From: Amaurobius ferox
Taxonomy: Eukaryota > Arthropoda > Arachnida > Araneae > Amaurobiidae
NCBI GenBank assembly: GCA_951213105.1
Contig: OX578139.1
Coordinates: forward strand, 75,473,184 to 75,537,183
DNA: 64,000 nt
Direction: 5' to 3'
Position 1 is the first letter of the stretch, and the number at the start of each line of letters is the position of its first letter. The notes under the pieces were generated by a model that saw nothing but the letters and a program-made list of their open reading frames with translations, ran no database searches and was not told where the DNA came from. A program made the translations under genes and the position numbers. Below are positions 1 through 13,344 of this stretch, piece after piece.

Positions 1-609
1 ACCACGTATTCTTTTATTCCACATAGCTTTGCATAGATTTGACTTAAGACGAGTATTTAATGCTGTTAGCATAGTTGTATTTGTAAGTTGGAGAAAAAGA
101 ATTTAAACTATTCAACATTCAATGAGTAAAATGTTTATTTATTTATTGAAATCAAGTTCTTTTTTTCTTGTATTTCAATGATTTAGAAATCAATTACATA
201 TTATAAAATTGCCTGTTCAATAATATCACATTGATCGATAAAAGTGCACTCCTCATTGGTTCGTCGAATAATTGCTGATTATTTCCAATTTTGTACTTCT
301 TGTTAGAATTTGAACTACTACTTGTTTAAGGTCGGAAAAATGGCCAAAGGTTAATGTTCGAAGATTCTGTTTTGTCCTATACTTTCTAACTGCAGAAAGT
401 GAACATCTTTGATCACGTATGATGAGTTATCCTTAGTTCATTTTCTTTGAAAATTATTATTAACCTTGGGGCGCAAATAAATTGGGATCCACTATTATGG
501 CTTAATGTAGTAGTATAGTATATAAAAGTTACAATGGTTATCTAAAGTAAGAGAGAAGAAGCTGAAGATTTTAAAATTTTAATTGAGTTAAATATTCTAA
601 AGCTACAAC
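1..609. other. AT-rich stretch, nothing recognised
   Basis: No coding, RNA or mobile feature could be supported here. Short open frames have no recognisable motif. Confidence 0.5.
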
Positions 610-753
610 AACATAGAGAAGATATAGTTTATATCTTCTCTATGTTTTAATCCTTATTATAATTTACATCTTCTCTATGCTTCATTCCTTATTATAGTTC
701 ATATATTCTCTATGTTTTATTCCTTATGATAGTTTATATCTTCTCTTGTTAGA
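610..753. repeat. Palindrome followed by 35-bp tandem repeats
   Basis: A perfect 17-bp inverted repeat (610-626 against 630-646, 3-nt spacer) runs directly into about 3.5 copies of a 35-bp unit containing ATCTTCTCTATG. The right half of the palindrome is the first part of the tandem unit, so the array may have grown from one arm of the hairpin. Confidence 0.85.
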
Positions 754-931
754 AAATATAACTTAAAAAATAAGTTGAAATCTGTAAAAATCAACAAAAT
801 GTTCAAATGTATTTTTTCGCAAACCTTCTTTCTTTGGCTAAAGAAAGCTCTTGCTAAAAGGGCGATCAAGAGGCTCTTGGTAGCTGAGGCTAAAAGTGGC
901 ACAAACTATGATTGAAGGTGTTATGAAATAA

Positions 932-2243
932 CAAGAACGATCAATCATGCTTAAAGCATTGATTATGAAACACTTTCCAACTTCAATGCAATTTTATTTA
1001 AACATCTCTAAAATGCAATAAATTCCTCGGTAATATTTTAAACTTATCAGAATACTACATTAATTTATTATATTTGAAAACTTAAGACTTCATCGAAAAA
1101 AATGAACATCATTCAAATGTCGGCATTGAAATATAAATTGCCTGGTTTAAACATCTCTAAAATGCGATACATTCCTTGGTAATAATTTTAGAATTATCAT
1201 AATACTACGATAATTTATTATATTGGAAAACTTCATCGAAAACAACTGAAATTCATTTAAATGACGTCATAGAAAAAATAACACGCCTGGCTCTCTCTAT
1301 AAAAGCAGCATTTCATTCATAAATAATTTCCCATTCGTTTCATTCATCCCAATACTATAATAATTTATTTTATTTAAAAATTAAGACCATGGAGCTATAA
1401 CTAATTAAACTCTATGCTTAAAACATCATCGAAAAAAATCGTCCTTCTCTTTGTAAAATCAATGAATATTTCATTCATATCAGCTATGCAGACTCCATGA
1501 TCTAAATAATTTTGTGTTAAAGAAATACTGCAATTCTTATACAACTCATTCTACATATGTTGCTGTTTACATTTTACATAAGAGAAAAATAGGCTTCGTT
1601 GTAGAAATAATCAAATTTGGATGAGCATTTTGGATGCTCATTTAAACTCAAATTTATTGTAATTGCGTTGTTTCAGTATGTAGTTGCACAGAATTTAAGC
1701 AAAAATAAAGCGGTTTTAGGACGGATATGAACACTCAATATGAATTAAAAAGAACTTTAAAAATCACGATTTTGAGACAAGATGGATGCCATATTTTATT
1801 TTGAAGTGGGTCACGTGATTTTTTCATATCATGGTCTCGTGATCGCTTCATATAAGAGGTGTAATTATTATTTTAATTTTTATTTAAAAAACTACTGAAT
1901 ATATTTCGTTGATTTTGTTTTTATATATTTTATGGAACAATTTGAATATTACCTAAAATTTTCGAAGCAATTTGTGAATTTTAAATCCGCTTAAAAAATG
2001 TTTGAAAAATTAGGTCCCATAGGGTTCAATGTATTTCATTTTTTCAACCCGGGTTTAATGCAAAACTAATTGGGTGATATTGTTCATTTATATTTCCATA
2101 GGCCCTACAGACCGTCTGAACAACATACTAAAATTTCATTTTGATAAAGTCATTTTTACGGCAGTTATCGCGCTATCGGACAGACAGACAAACAGACAGA
2201 ATGGACAAAGTCATAAACACTTTTCAACTTTGTTGTAAAGTGT
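932..2243 (+). mobile_element. HINE-like 'TAA' repeat, copy A (1.3-kb form)
   Basis: The copy begins CAAGAACGATCAATC and ends GTTGTAAAGTGT, with TAA on both sides (929-931 and 2244-2246). It shares its ends with copies B, C and D. A near-palindrome, ATCAAT...ATTGAT, sits just inside the left end. The right end is a hairpin (ACACTTT/AAAGTGT plus CAAC/GTTG). A short ACAG tetranucleotide run lies about 70 bp before the right end. There are no terminal inverted repeats and no coding capacity. This 1.3-kb form lacks the middle section of the 2.07-kb copies. The combination of terminal hairpin, tetranucleotide run and no TIR resembles the DINE-1/HINE class of non-autonomous Helentrons; that assignment is an inference. 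Confidence 0.75.
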
Positions 2244-2246
2244 TAA

Positions 2247-4561
2247 AAAAGTAAAAAAAGCAAACGAAAAATTGTTAATTTTCTTGAAAAGCAACTTGAG
2301 AAGATAATGAATTCTATGGTAACAAGTTTTTTTAGCAAAAAGGGAGGAAGAGATAAAAAATATTAAGAAATAGCAATAATTTTTTTGTAAAATTGTTGCA
2401 GTTTATTGATGTAGTATTGTATAAGATAATCACTTTATTTCAAAGTTTCAGAATTTGTAATTCTTGTGTAAACTTTGGTATTGAATAATTGTACACTAAG
2501 AACTTTTTGAACAAATATTGTAATTTTTGACAGTTTAAATCAAACTTTCTAAAAATCCATACGTAAAGTATCTGCTGAGTATTGTAAAGTCGGGATCCGA
2601 AGCCCCGCATTACTTTTGTATTAAGTGTATAAACTCATAATGTATTTCAAGTCATCTAATTTATTTAAAGCTTTTAAATTATTTAATTCTGCTCTGAAAA
2701 CCCTCTTGTCATTTATTTATGTAATTGTATATATTAGAAACATTTAACTATTTAAGCCATAATCTGAATTCATTTTTAAAATATCATTTCGAGTCTGTGA
2801 AGAGGCTTCTTTTTTCCGTTAGAATTCAAGTTCATTTTGACTGGCGAAAAAGGAAGTGCCAAGTTCAGTTTTGTATGCGATGTATATGTTTCTGCTATGA
2901 AGAATGTGTAGAGGTTCATCTCTGTAGTTTTGAGTCGCAACGGCTGGCGCGACTTGGTGGCATTTGGTATTGATGGCGTGGGAAGAAATTTGGCGGTTTT
3001 ATTCGAATGACTATCTTTTTCTGCGTCCGTGAGGTGGACGTAAGAACTCTGGACACAGTTCTTCTTGCGCATTTCCTCATTTGATTGCCAGACTACTCTA
3101 CAGCAGTCCTGGCTTCGACCCTGATATTTTCGATGCTCACGACGGGCCCCGGGAGCTTGGCCGCCAGATCGGTTCCTTGATGCCCGTGAGAGATTTGCTG
3201 TCTGGAGAAATGTAGCCCGCCTGACGTCGGGTGATCCAAGACCCTCCGGGTCGAAGAGTGACAACGACGCTTCCTGTGGGATTGGCCCGAGGCCTTGCCG
3301 GGTCGGTCTGCCTTGTTCCATCTTTTGAGAAGTGGAGATGCTTCTTTGCCGATGCTGAGTTCTACTCGAGCCAAGCGTCATCTATGTCAGCACCTCTGGT
3401 GTGTCGAGTCTTTGACTACGTAGGGCGATAATTTCGCCAAAATCTCGTGTCGAGATGAAACCCCTTTCCAATTCTCGGGGAGGTTCTTGCCCCGCTCTTT
3501 GCTCCGCATCATGGCTCGAGGTCCGCATCATGGCTCGCTTTTTCATAACATCATGGTTCGAGGTAAGCCATTACATTATATCTCGTTCCCCGGTTTTCTC
3601 TGACTGTATTCTACGTCCAGATGTTGAATGGTGAGCCAAACTTCAAATGCATCAAATGCTGGCTTGCAAAATTTATTATATTTGTTTATTTAAATATTTA
3701 ATGAAGAAAAATTGATTATCTTTAAAATTTATATCAGAAATTCTATTCTAAAAGTACTTCGAGTGCTCATTTCCCCTGTGTCTTTGACCATACCACATAA
3801 TTATATAAATATTTATTATTTAAAGTTTTGGCACTCTGATTTAGTACATTTGATTTTTGCGGTTCTGAAGTCTGTGGGATTTGAATAAGGTCTTTTGTGC
3901 CTGAGTCCAGTGGCGTGCTGATAAGAAATTAGTTTTTGCGTTTGATAACTCCATATATAACTTTAATAAATTATTTATTTCAACTCCTAAATTCTTGTGT
4001 GTTTATTTAGATTTTTCTGTGATTTTATTTTATTTAGTATTAGTGACTGAAGAAGAAGTTCTTTAAAGGTAAGGGTTTTGATTTTAAATGTTTTGGTTCG
4101 TCTGTGTTTTCGGGCATGTCATTTTGGAGATTTACTTCTCCGGACAGTGATGGGTGAACCTAAGTGGTTATTTGCGGCCTTTTCGATCATGGGTTTGTTT
4201 TGGTGTTGGTCCTGGTGTCTCCTAAATTCCAAATTTAAGGAGGTCACCTTCCTCGCCTTCACAATGTATCATCATGTAACTGTATGTGCATTATGCGTAA
4301 TAAAACCAAAGGCATAGTGTTAAGTAGAGAATTATGTGCAATACTATATTGCTGTGTTTTCAACCTATTAATATAAATAATAATTAAGTGCATATAGGGA
4401 TTGTCTTAGCAAACCATCTGTAAGCGGTTATACTTGATTGATTTGAGTGACCATAAAAAATGTGTATTGAAGAACATTTTGTTCGGTTTTGGTAAAAGCA
4501 AATTCCATAACAGCAAATTCCATATGTTAGACACATACCAAAGACATATTTTTGTTCCAAC
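2247..4561. other. Unassigned region with a GC-rich island
   Basis: Most of this stretch is AT-rich and featureless. About 2960-3560 is clearly richer in GC and contains a 201-codon minus-strand frame (2776-3381) with no recognisable motif. Around 3500-3560 there are three imperfect copies of GCATCATGGCTCG, the last followed by GTAAGC, which could be a plus-strand splice donor. This could be a host exon or non-coding exon, but nothing here proves it. Confidence 0.35.
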
Positions 4562-4566
4562 CTATC

Positions 4567-5597
4567 TGTTATGTGGGTTTTCACCACACGTCCTGTTAGA
4601 ACGCATAAATTAGTATAGTTTCTCATCTCCGACATTGGCCGTGTCGAACAAAAATACATAGAATTAAATTAGTGGCAAATGAGGACAACGGACATGATAT
4701 AAAACAATAGCAATGTGTTTTATTAATAAAAATGAAATTAAAAAATAATAATATTAAAAACATATTTGATTGGTTCAATTAACATTCTTAACAAATTACA
4801 ATGACTCTCCATTGACATTTTCAAAAATCAAGAATACTTAAAGAATGTATGTAATTAAAATCTCCATTTATGTTTGCAATTAAATTCGTCCCTACTATTT
4901 ACTCAAGTGTGGATTTAACAAGATGTCGAGAGAGTAAGACGTTAATTAAAACTGTGTCAAAAGACTAGATATGTGATACATGCATTTCATACCTTCGAAT
5001 ATCGTTGGATGTGACACTGGATACGGGGCACTTCGGTGGAGGAATCGCCGGACATCGCTGCAGACGTAATTTTTGAGAGACTCTTCTCTCTCGAGCACAC
5101 AAACCAATTCTCCGTTCTGTCTCAAGTCTTAAACTCAATTCCCGTTCTTTCTGAAAATTCTCAAACTCTCTCGATCATCGGGAAAAAATGTCTCCTCCTA
5201 CACCATTAAGCCCCAGGTTTGTTACTGGTCCCCCCAATCAACGCCCCTGGTAGCTTCATTGGATGTTTCCAAAAAATGTCCAGTTATTGGGTGCTGTGCT
5301 GACAGGAGGATGGCGGTCACCCCAGAATTAATATCGGGCAGGTGGACCGCGGGTTCTCACGACCTTGCGTGCACGTGCACCCGAACCGGACAAGGGTCAG
5401 CTCTCCCCAAGAGCGCCCTGCTGCGCCCCTTTGTAACTGGGGGATCGTTGTCCACATTTCCCAGAAACATGGCTTGCTCATCCTTTTGCAGGTGTTTTCT
5501 TAGGGAAGTGTATATGCATTACAGGAGAAGTACAGGGACCGTCTTTGTAGGTTACACTCCTCCATAATTTGCAATGTCCCAAATTTGCCTTGGGACA
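4567..5597 (-). repeat. 3' LTR of the gypsy element
   Basis: The LTR is 1031 bp, beginning TGTTATGTGG and ending TTGGGACA on the plus strand. It matches the right LTR along its whole length apart from two substitutions seen by eye. Open frames in it have no coding meaning. Confidence 0.93.
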
Positions 5598-5613
5598 TTC
5601 ACCCCCCTCTCCG
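5598..5613 (-). promoter_or_regulatory. Polypurine tract of the gypsy element
   Basis: Read on the minus strand, the bases directly before the 3' LTR are GGAGAGGGGGGTGAA. This is the expected position and composition for the plus-strand primer of an LTR retrotransposon. Confidence 0.8.
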
Positions 5614-8600
5614 TAGTAGAACCGTGCCACAGGCTAGTATTCACCTAAAAAAACTGTAAACGCATTTACACACACACATATATATATATAATGAAATAAT
5701 GTCACAATGCACACCAATGTCATTAAACTCATGGAAAAAGAAAGTATCAAATGTTTTCTGTCCGACATGTTTGAGTTCTATAGAGATTCGAAGTCCAATA
5801 AATTGGCTGCCCAAAAGTTGAAAGAATGTTCATGGTAACAATGATAAGTGCAAAGTTCAAAAGTTTGTAAAGAGTGTGAAAAAGTTATTTTACAAAGAAT
5901 TGTAGCAGAGGGTCTGCATCTCTATATCACGCCACTGTTTCCTAGTTCAGTGTCCTGGAAAGTGCAAAGAAAATCGCGAACTTGGAGATCTGCAGATGGA
6001 GCACATCACTGTGTAGTTCCGCTGTGAAGTAAACATATGTAAAATGAAAGTTTACGTATAAAGCACGTCACTGCATCGTCTATCTCACTGTCATGGAGGT
6101 GTGAAAATTGTAGATTTTGAAAATTTTATGTGAAAAGCACGACACTGCATCGTCTATCACACTGTCATGGGAGTGTGAAAATTGTAAGTCTGGAACTCTG
6201 TATGTGGATGACGTTACTGCATCACTTCTCGCTGTGGAGTAAACGTGGGGAAAAGAAAGTTTTCTTGTGAGAACAACACATCACTGTCTGTATCATATCA
6301 CTGGATTTTCATGTATGGACGAATCTTAGTTGAGGCACACACTTTATCGATACACCAATGCATACATATACATACAGTCTGATGACACAAATTCTCTCTC
6401 TGGAATTTACAATACCCATTAAACATTAAGTCCCTGAGTTTTTTTTTATTTTTTTTTTACAAAAAATAATTCCCTACTTAATTCGCCATTATTCAATTTT
6501 CAAAATACAGTACTTTCTCCTATCGTTATTATCATTTATCTATTTTTTTTTTATTTCTCTTTCTCACATTCCTTTCAACATTTAAGTTGCCTACAAAATT
6601 TTCTCACTGGTTAAACATCCCACCATTTACTAATATTTACAAATACATTATACTATCATATTGAAAATACAAAGAAAAACAAACAAATAAATTTTTGTCA
6701 ATATTATCACGAATTGCCATGCCATATTACATTTCCTAATAAATTCAAAATTTGTACAAACACAATAAACATATTTTTTTTTTCAAATTATCAATTAACT
6801 CTCCTTTATATATCCCTTATATACATAATCCCAAATTCTGTATTCCGAATCTCGCCTTAGCGTTTAGAATTTTCATCTAATAGACCATTTCCTAAAAATT
6901 TTCATACTTCTCTTACATTTATTCTTATCATAAATTTTTGCAAATTTTCTTTTCAATAAACCATTTACAAATAAAATTCATAATTCTCTTATCCTTTTTT
7001 TTTATCACAAACTCCTTGGAAATTTTATCAATTTGCGTCCGTCGTTCTCTTTAATGCTATCTGCCATAAATCCGTAATTATCTTACATTTTAAACTCCCT
7101 TATATTTCTTTCACGGTCTACATTCGTAATTCCTTATAATAAACGTTCCGTAAGCAGTAAGTATTTACTTTAATTTCTTTGTTGTAATCCGTCAGCTATC
7201 TTTTTCTTTTCTTTTTTTTTTTACTCATATAAACCCGTGAGTACCTATGCACAGAATAAACTTTTCCCGTCAACGTCAGTAAACAAGCACTTTTCATGAA
7301 ACCAGTTTTCCCAGGGTTGGCAAGGCAAGATTTTCGGATAATTCCGGATTTTCAAAGGATCCCGTGCTCTTACAGTTGTGGCCCCGCAGAATAAATCCTG
7401 TGTGTTTGGCCGACCGGCCTCGTGTGAGAGATAAAGATGTGTGTTACCTACATGTTTGAGTGTTTTTTTATTTTTATAATGTGTAAAGGGAATTTGAAGT
7501 GTGATATGCGATGTTCTTTTTGGATATATCAAGGTGTACTGTATGCCGATGAAAGGGGTAAGTGTTTTTATTTATCCATTATATTTTAAAACTTAAAAAA
7601 AAAAATTACTTTATCGCGCATGGCTACATATTAACGTGGAACCTCACCACGGTTTTGCTAAATGCGCAATATAAGTACGTCTAGGATGGTAGATCATTCC
7701 CCTAGTTTCACTCAAAAATGTATAGATATTTCTTAAAGTTTTAATTTTTAACTTTAACAAAATTTATTATATTACTGTGTTAGTATTTTTAAATTTTTAC
7801 ATGTCTCATTGTCATCAATTCCTATTCATTGCTATCTCTTATGTTAAAGTAATTGTATGTTATTCTCATTCCTTATTCATTTATTTATTTATTCCGTTTT
7901 TCATCTAAATCACTCGCTTATAATATTTATAATGTCGCAAAGTGTTTTCCGTTAATATCTTACTTAAATTAATTTTTTGCAATAATTATTTAGAATTCCA
8001 TCTGTTTATAATGTACTAGTTATTTAAAATTACTAAACTCCCCTTTAATTGCACTCCAATATTATTTTAAAATTTCATGTTAATTTAAACTTTCCTAATT
8101 AATGTAACATTTACTTAAAATTCCCTAATTAATAATTCAATGTTTATTTAAAATTTCCGAATTAGTGTAATATTTATTTGAAATTCCCTAATTAATAATT
8201 CAATGTTTATTTAAAATTTTCTAATTAATGTAATATTTATTTAAAATTTCTTTTATTTTTAATTCAATGTTTATTTAAAATTTCCGAATTAATGTAATAT
8301 TTATTTAAAATTTCCTTTATTTTTAATTCAATATTTATTTAAAGTTTATTTTATTTATAATTCAATATTTATTTAAAGTTTGCGCCCCGTTTTACGCGCT
8401 TTTCGTGCAATTTTTGATGTATATTTTCTCTCGCCCCCTATTTTTTTTTTTTATTATTATTATTTATATATATTTGTATATAAAATTTGTTGTAGTCGTG
8501 TTTCCAAAATTCACCCATATTTCTCTTCAAATTCTTACCTAACCTTATTTTTCTTTATTTACAATTTCAATACCGAGTTTAAAATATAAAAAAAAATTTT

Positions 8601-8631
8601 GTATATCTATTCCTACATTTATTTTAAATTT
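5614..8631 (-). other. Non-coding 3' internal region of the gypsy element
   Basis: About 3 kb separates the pol stop from the 3' LTR. It is AT-rich and has no env-like frame; the longest minus frame (7245-7532, 95 codons) has no recognisable motif. Two local repeats are visible. A ~65-bp unit containing CACTGCATCGTCTATC occurs twice at about 6065-6190. An array of ~50-55-bp units rich in AATATTTATTTAAAATTTCC lies at about 8095-8385. An internal segment this long without an envelope gene is unusual for a gypsy element. Confidence 0.6.
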
Positions 8632-11600
8632 TTATACTTTTCTAACCTTACTTCTTAAAGCATACGTGTGAGAAGGCATTGGCCTATGTACTGATGTCTG
8701 GTTAAGTTTCTCTTCATCCTGTATACTCTCCCCGATTCTGGAACCTTCCTGCGCAGAATTGACTAAGGAGAAATCCCTGTGTTTTTCCCTTGTATCAGAA
8801 ACCAGTTCTTGCGATTGTGCTTGTACTGTTTGCGTTTGTACGGAATCAGTCCCCTTTTTATTTTCGATGTTTTCCTCTTGCCCAAGCTGGGGAGGGGGGG
8901 GGGGAATCGTCAAGTTGCACTTGACGCTGGTCCAGAATACGGTCCGAAATAATGGCATTCTCGTTGTTGGTGCTCTCTGGCATGTGATGAGGAGGGATGG
9001 CATGTTCCGTGTTAGTCGCATTTTCTATCTCTGGCACGGCTAGGTTCTTTGCCAGGGGTACGGGTGCGCAGTTGTTTGTGAGAGGAGGAGGGGGCGTTCG
9101 TTCATCGTTATTGTGTTGGCTGTTGACATTCTGCGATTGGAGTGCGTTTTGTTTACTTATGACTTGTGGCTCAAACTCGTCAAATAAGAAATACGGGAAG
9201 GAATTGTTGTTTTCCGGTTGAGGGGATTGAATTGGTTCTATATTTGGGGTGGGTAATAGTGGCGATTTGTACTTCATAATTTTCGTTGATTCCTGTGGGT
9301 GTTTTAAGTGTTCCCTCCTATCGATGATAACTCTCAGACGATTTATGTGGACTCTTTGTGTCTTAGCGAAAGGTTTTTCACACAATTGGATAATGTATAT
9401 GAACCTGTTTATTCTATTTATTATTCGGTATGGACCTGAGAACTTTGCTGTACCAAACGCATTTTGCCCCTCTAGAAACACTCGACTCCCTATTTTTAAC
9501 TCTTGCATGTTGGCTCTGGAAAACTGCTGTTCTTCCTGTCGGTCTTTTGCCTGATTTAAATTTTTGGTTACTGCCCTAAAAGTATTTTGCATGGTAGTGA
9601 TTTTATTTGAAATGTAATTGGGGTATGTTGTGTCCTGTTCATTTAAAATCTGTGACTCGAATAGTGTTGGTATGTCCCGCCCGTAGAAAAGAAAATTTGG
9701 TGTTTCCCCTGTTGATGAATGTACCGTTGCGTTGTATGTCATCGTGTGAATTTGGACTGCTGTATCCCAATAAGGCGAGTTTTCTGTGAGTGTGTATATG
9801 GTATTTTTAATGGCATGGTGTGATTTCTCTATTTGTCCATTTACGAACGGGCATCGAACTGACGTGAGTCTTGATATTATCTGTAACGTCCTTGTCATTG
9901 CTTGGAAAATTTTTGATGTAAATTGTGTACCGTTGTCACTTTGGATCGTCCAGGGAAAACCTTTGTCTACAAAACATTCTAACAGCCTCTCCGCTATAGT
10001 TTCCGCCCGTATGTCAGGAATAGGGAATACTGTGAGGTACTTTGTGAATTGACAGATCATGGTTAGCAGATATTTGTTATTATTTACACTTGTTTTGAAA
10101 GGGCCGCATAAATCAATTGATACTTTATGAAGAGGGCCTTCCGGTGTAGGATTTCTGCCCATTACTGCTAATTGTAATTTTCCCTTCCTTGCACGGCATG
10201 TCTCACAAGAAAGTACATAATTATGGGTGTCACTGTACATCCCGTTCCAAAAATATCGGTCTTCTAACAGTTTGAAGGTTTTGTCCACCCCTGAATGTGT
10301 GACGTGAGCCATGGCTAAAACATTTCTTTGTAACCCCCGCGGAATAACAATTGTCTTCTTGTAATCCTCTCGCCAAGGACGATCTTTCCATCTACCTATA
10401 TGCATTAGTAAGCCTGTTTCTTCGTCGATATAAAATGCCTCATAATTCTTGTTGTTTTTATTTTTATAACTCCTCAAATTTTCTCTTAGTTCTTTTATTT
10501 TTGTATCTCTATCTTGTTCTCTCAAAATGTCCCGAATACTGGGGACGTCTATCATTTTATTTACATTATTTATATATATACTTTCTGCGTTGACATATCC
10601 ATTACTTTCATCCTGTGTCCTGTGTTCAACATTGTTGATACACTGTCCGCTGGTTTGTTTATTTACAATTTCGCTCTTTTCAAATCCGCTGTGTTCCCCT
10701 CTGTTTACATATGAAAACCGGTCTTCGCTGCCCCTCTCCTGCGTCGGGCTAGTGTGACGAGCTTGTTCCGCATCTCTTCTCGCATCGCGGTTGTTTGAAA
10801 AATCTTCCCGACTTAAATAATCGGCCAGAACGTTCTCTTTCCCTGGGAGATGGATAAATTTAAATTTATATTCAGCGATTTCAAGAGCCCACCTTTGCAT
10901 GATTGTGGGAGGATTTTGCATTTTTAAATGGTCCCCTAAGGATCGGTGATCGGACAAAATGAAGAATTCTCGGCCGTAAAGAAAATTTCTAAAAAACTGA
11001 ATCCCCTGATGGATGGCGAGGAGTTCCGTTTTCACTGCCGGGTATTTCTGCTCTTGTGGATTTAATTTTCTACTATAATAGGCTATGGGTTTTAAAATTC
11101 CATCTCTTTTCTGAAGCAAAACTGCGCTCAGAGACACCAAACTTGCATCAGTGTTCAGGAAGAAGTCATGGTTAAAGTTCGGCTGTATTAAAATGGGTTT
11201 TTTAAAAAAACAGTCCTGCAATTTTTGGAATGCGTTCTCGTGTTCTGGGTTCCAATAAAATTTCTTGTCTTTTTGTGTTAAATCTGACAATACTGCCGTT
11301 ATCTGTGCGTAATCCTTAATTGAATTTCTGTAAAAGTTGCATACTCCGAGGAATCTTTTTAATTTTCTCAAGGTTTTTGGGACCGGGAAAGATGTAATTT
11401 TTGTAATGTTGCTGTCCGTTGGACTTATCCCTTTATCTGTAATTTCGTATCCCAGGTAATCAATTCTGTGTAGAAAGAAGTCACATTTATTCGGTGACAG
11501 TGTTAAATTGTTCTCTTTGAGTCTTTTAAATACCTTTTGTAATTTTCTTTTCATATCTTCGTATGAATCGGCCGGTATAATAATGTCATCGATATAGGCC

Positions 11601-13344
11601 AGAACATTTTCTTCATATAAATCTCCCAAAACAATATCCATTATATTTTGAAAAATAGGTGCCGAACTTATGTGGCCAAATACCATCCTATTATATTTAA
11701 AATTTCCCCAAGGTGTAGTGAAAGAAAAAATGTCTTGTGCACTTGGATTTAGACCTGAGAAAATGCACTATTAAAATCTAATTTCGAAAAATATCTGAAT
11801 CCTGATAATTTTGTTATGATGTCGTTAATTTTTGGAATATGGTAAGGGAATATAGTTGAGATATTATTTATTAGTCTGAGGTCTAAGCATAATCTATGCT
11901 CTCCGTTTTTCTTTTTTACGAGTAACATTGGACAGGCGTATTTGGATTGCGTTTTTGCGATAATTCCTGCCTGTTCTAAATCTTTTAACTGGGCTTTTGC
12001 CGTATTTTGTAGAGAATATGGGATGTCGTAGGGTCTGGATTTAATCGCGTGGTTATGTGTTAACTCGATATTAGGTTGGATTATGTCCGTAGCTCCTATT
12101 GTTGAATTTCTCTTCGAAAAAATGTCCGCGTACTGTACTAAAAATTCCTGGAAGTCCTGTTTCATGTTTTCGTTCATATGTTGTAGATTGAAATCGTCAG
12201 GTTTAATGTCTCGCCTCCTCTGTTCTAAAATTTCCGGTGTCGCTTGTATTAAATTTATTATCTCTGTATGGTCCTCTAATTTTTCGTCATTTTCTGTATT
12301 TTGCTCCTGTTGAATTTCAAATTGTTCAGATAGCGACCCTAAAATCATGTTTTTATTTAACGTTATATCTGATAGAGTGGTATTTTTTACATTGATCCAA
12401 ATGCCTGTTTCTGCCATTTTGTAAACCCCATATTCCATATTTACGTATGATTTCTCCGCCGGCTCAAATAATACTTCTGTGCCTTCCTGAATTTCAATTT
12501 CTGGCACCACAAAAATCGATTTAGTCTGGTTTGGCATTAACTTAACTTTTCTGTTTGTCTTAGTCACGTTAGGTTTTAGTACGGTATTGTAAATTTGATC
12601 CTCCTGTGATTTTTGACTGTGGGTATTTAGGGGGATTTTTGTATTACCAATTTTTAATACGTTACTCTGTGTGTCTAGGACCCCTGCATGTTTTTGAATA
12701 AAATCGTATCCCAGAATTCCTTTATATGTGTGAGGGAAAAGTGACCTAGTTATAAAAAATATATGCTTAAATTTTTGGTTATTAATCTTGAAACCAATTT
12801 CTACCGTCTTGGTATAATCGATGTTGTGTCCTGAAAGAGTCGTGATTGTTACCGCTCTTGAAACATATTTTACAGCAGTATTTTCCTTAATTTTCTCGAA
12901 AATATCATTCGCCAAAACTGAAATAGATGCGCCGGAGTCTAAGAGAATTTTCGTCTCAGTGTTTTGAAATTTAATTTCTACCGTGGGTAATTCCGTATTT
13001 AATTCATCTCCAACTGACGCGATAAGTTCAACTTTGTCCTTTCTGTCCTTAAAGTCCTCTCTTTCTCTATTATTTTGGGTTCTGTTATTATCAATATTTT
13101 CTCTATCAATTTGAATTTCATACTTTCCAACATTTTGTCCCTCGTTCTCACTATTTATTTGTGTAACATGCCTTAAATTTTTATCTTCTCTGGAATTGTT
13201 CCTATCTATGCACTGGACCTCTCCTGAACTATTTTCTATGAAATTTCTATCACTAACAGGGATTTTATTTTTATTTAAAGGAGACTGAACCCTATTTCTA
13301 CGCCTTTGTTGACGATCATTCTCAATCTCCCCTTCTAGTTTAAA
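8632..13344 (-). pseudogene. pol: Gypsy pol (protease-RT-RNase H-integrase), frame-broken
   Basis: Pol lies in the -1 frame relative to gag and is read through from the gag end at 13338-13344. In order: an aspartic protease with DSGAS (about 12925-12940); RT with the catalytic YIDD box near 11586-11600; RNase H with LNTDAS; an integrase zinc-binding HHCC region near 10190-10300; then the DDE core, with D in VSIDLCGPF, D in QSDNGTQF and E in NGQIEKS. A GPY/F-like module follows. The C-terminal tail ends YALRSK, a common end-motif of such polyproteins. Two frame breaks are visible: one between the SKLDFNSAF and FTTPWG segments of RT (about 11747-11757), the other in an 11-G run (minus-strand C) at 8894-8904. 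The second could be an assembly error. Confidence 0.9.

Noticed and set aside
2776..3381. 201-codon minus-strand frame as a gene
   Set aside because: No motif, no clear splice context and low-complexity composition; kept only as part of an unassigned region.
5259..5567. 102-codon frame, repeated at 18220-18477
   Set aside because: It lies inside the gypsy LTRs and is conserved only because the two LTRs are identical.
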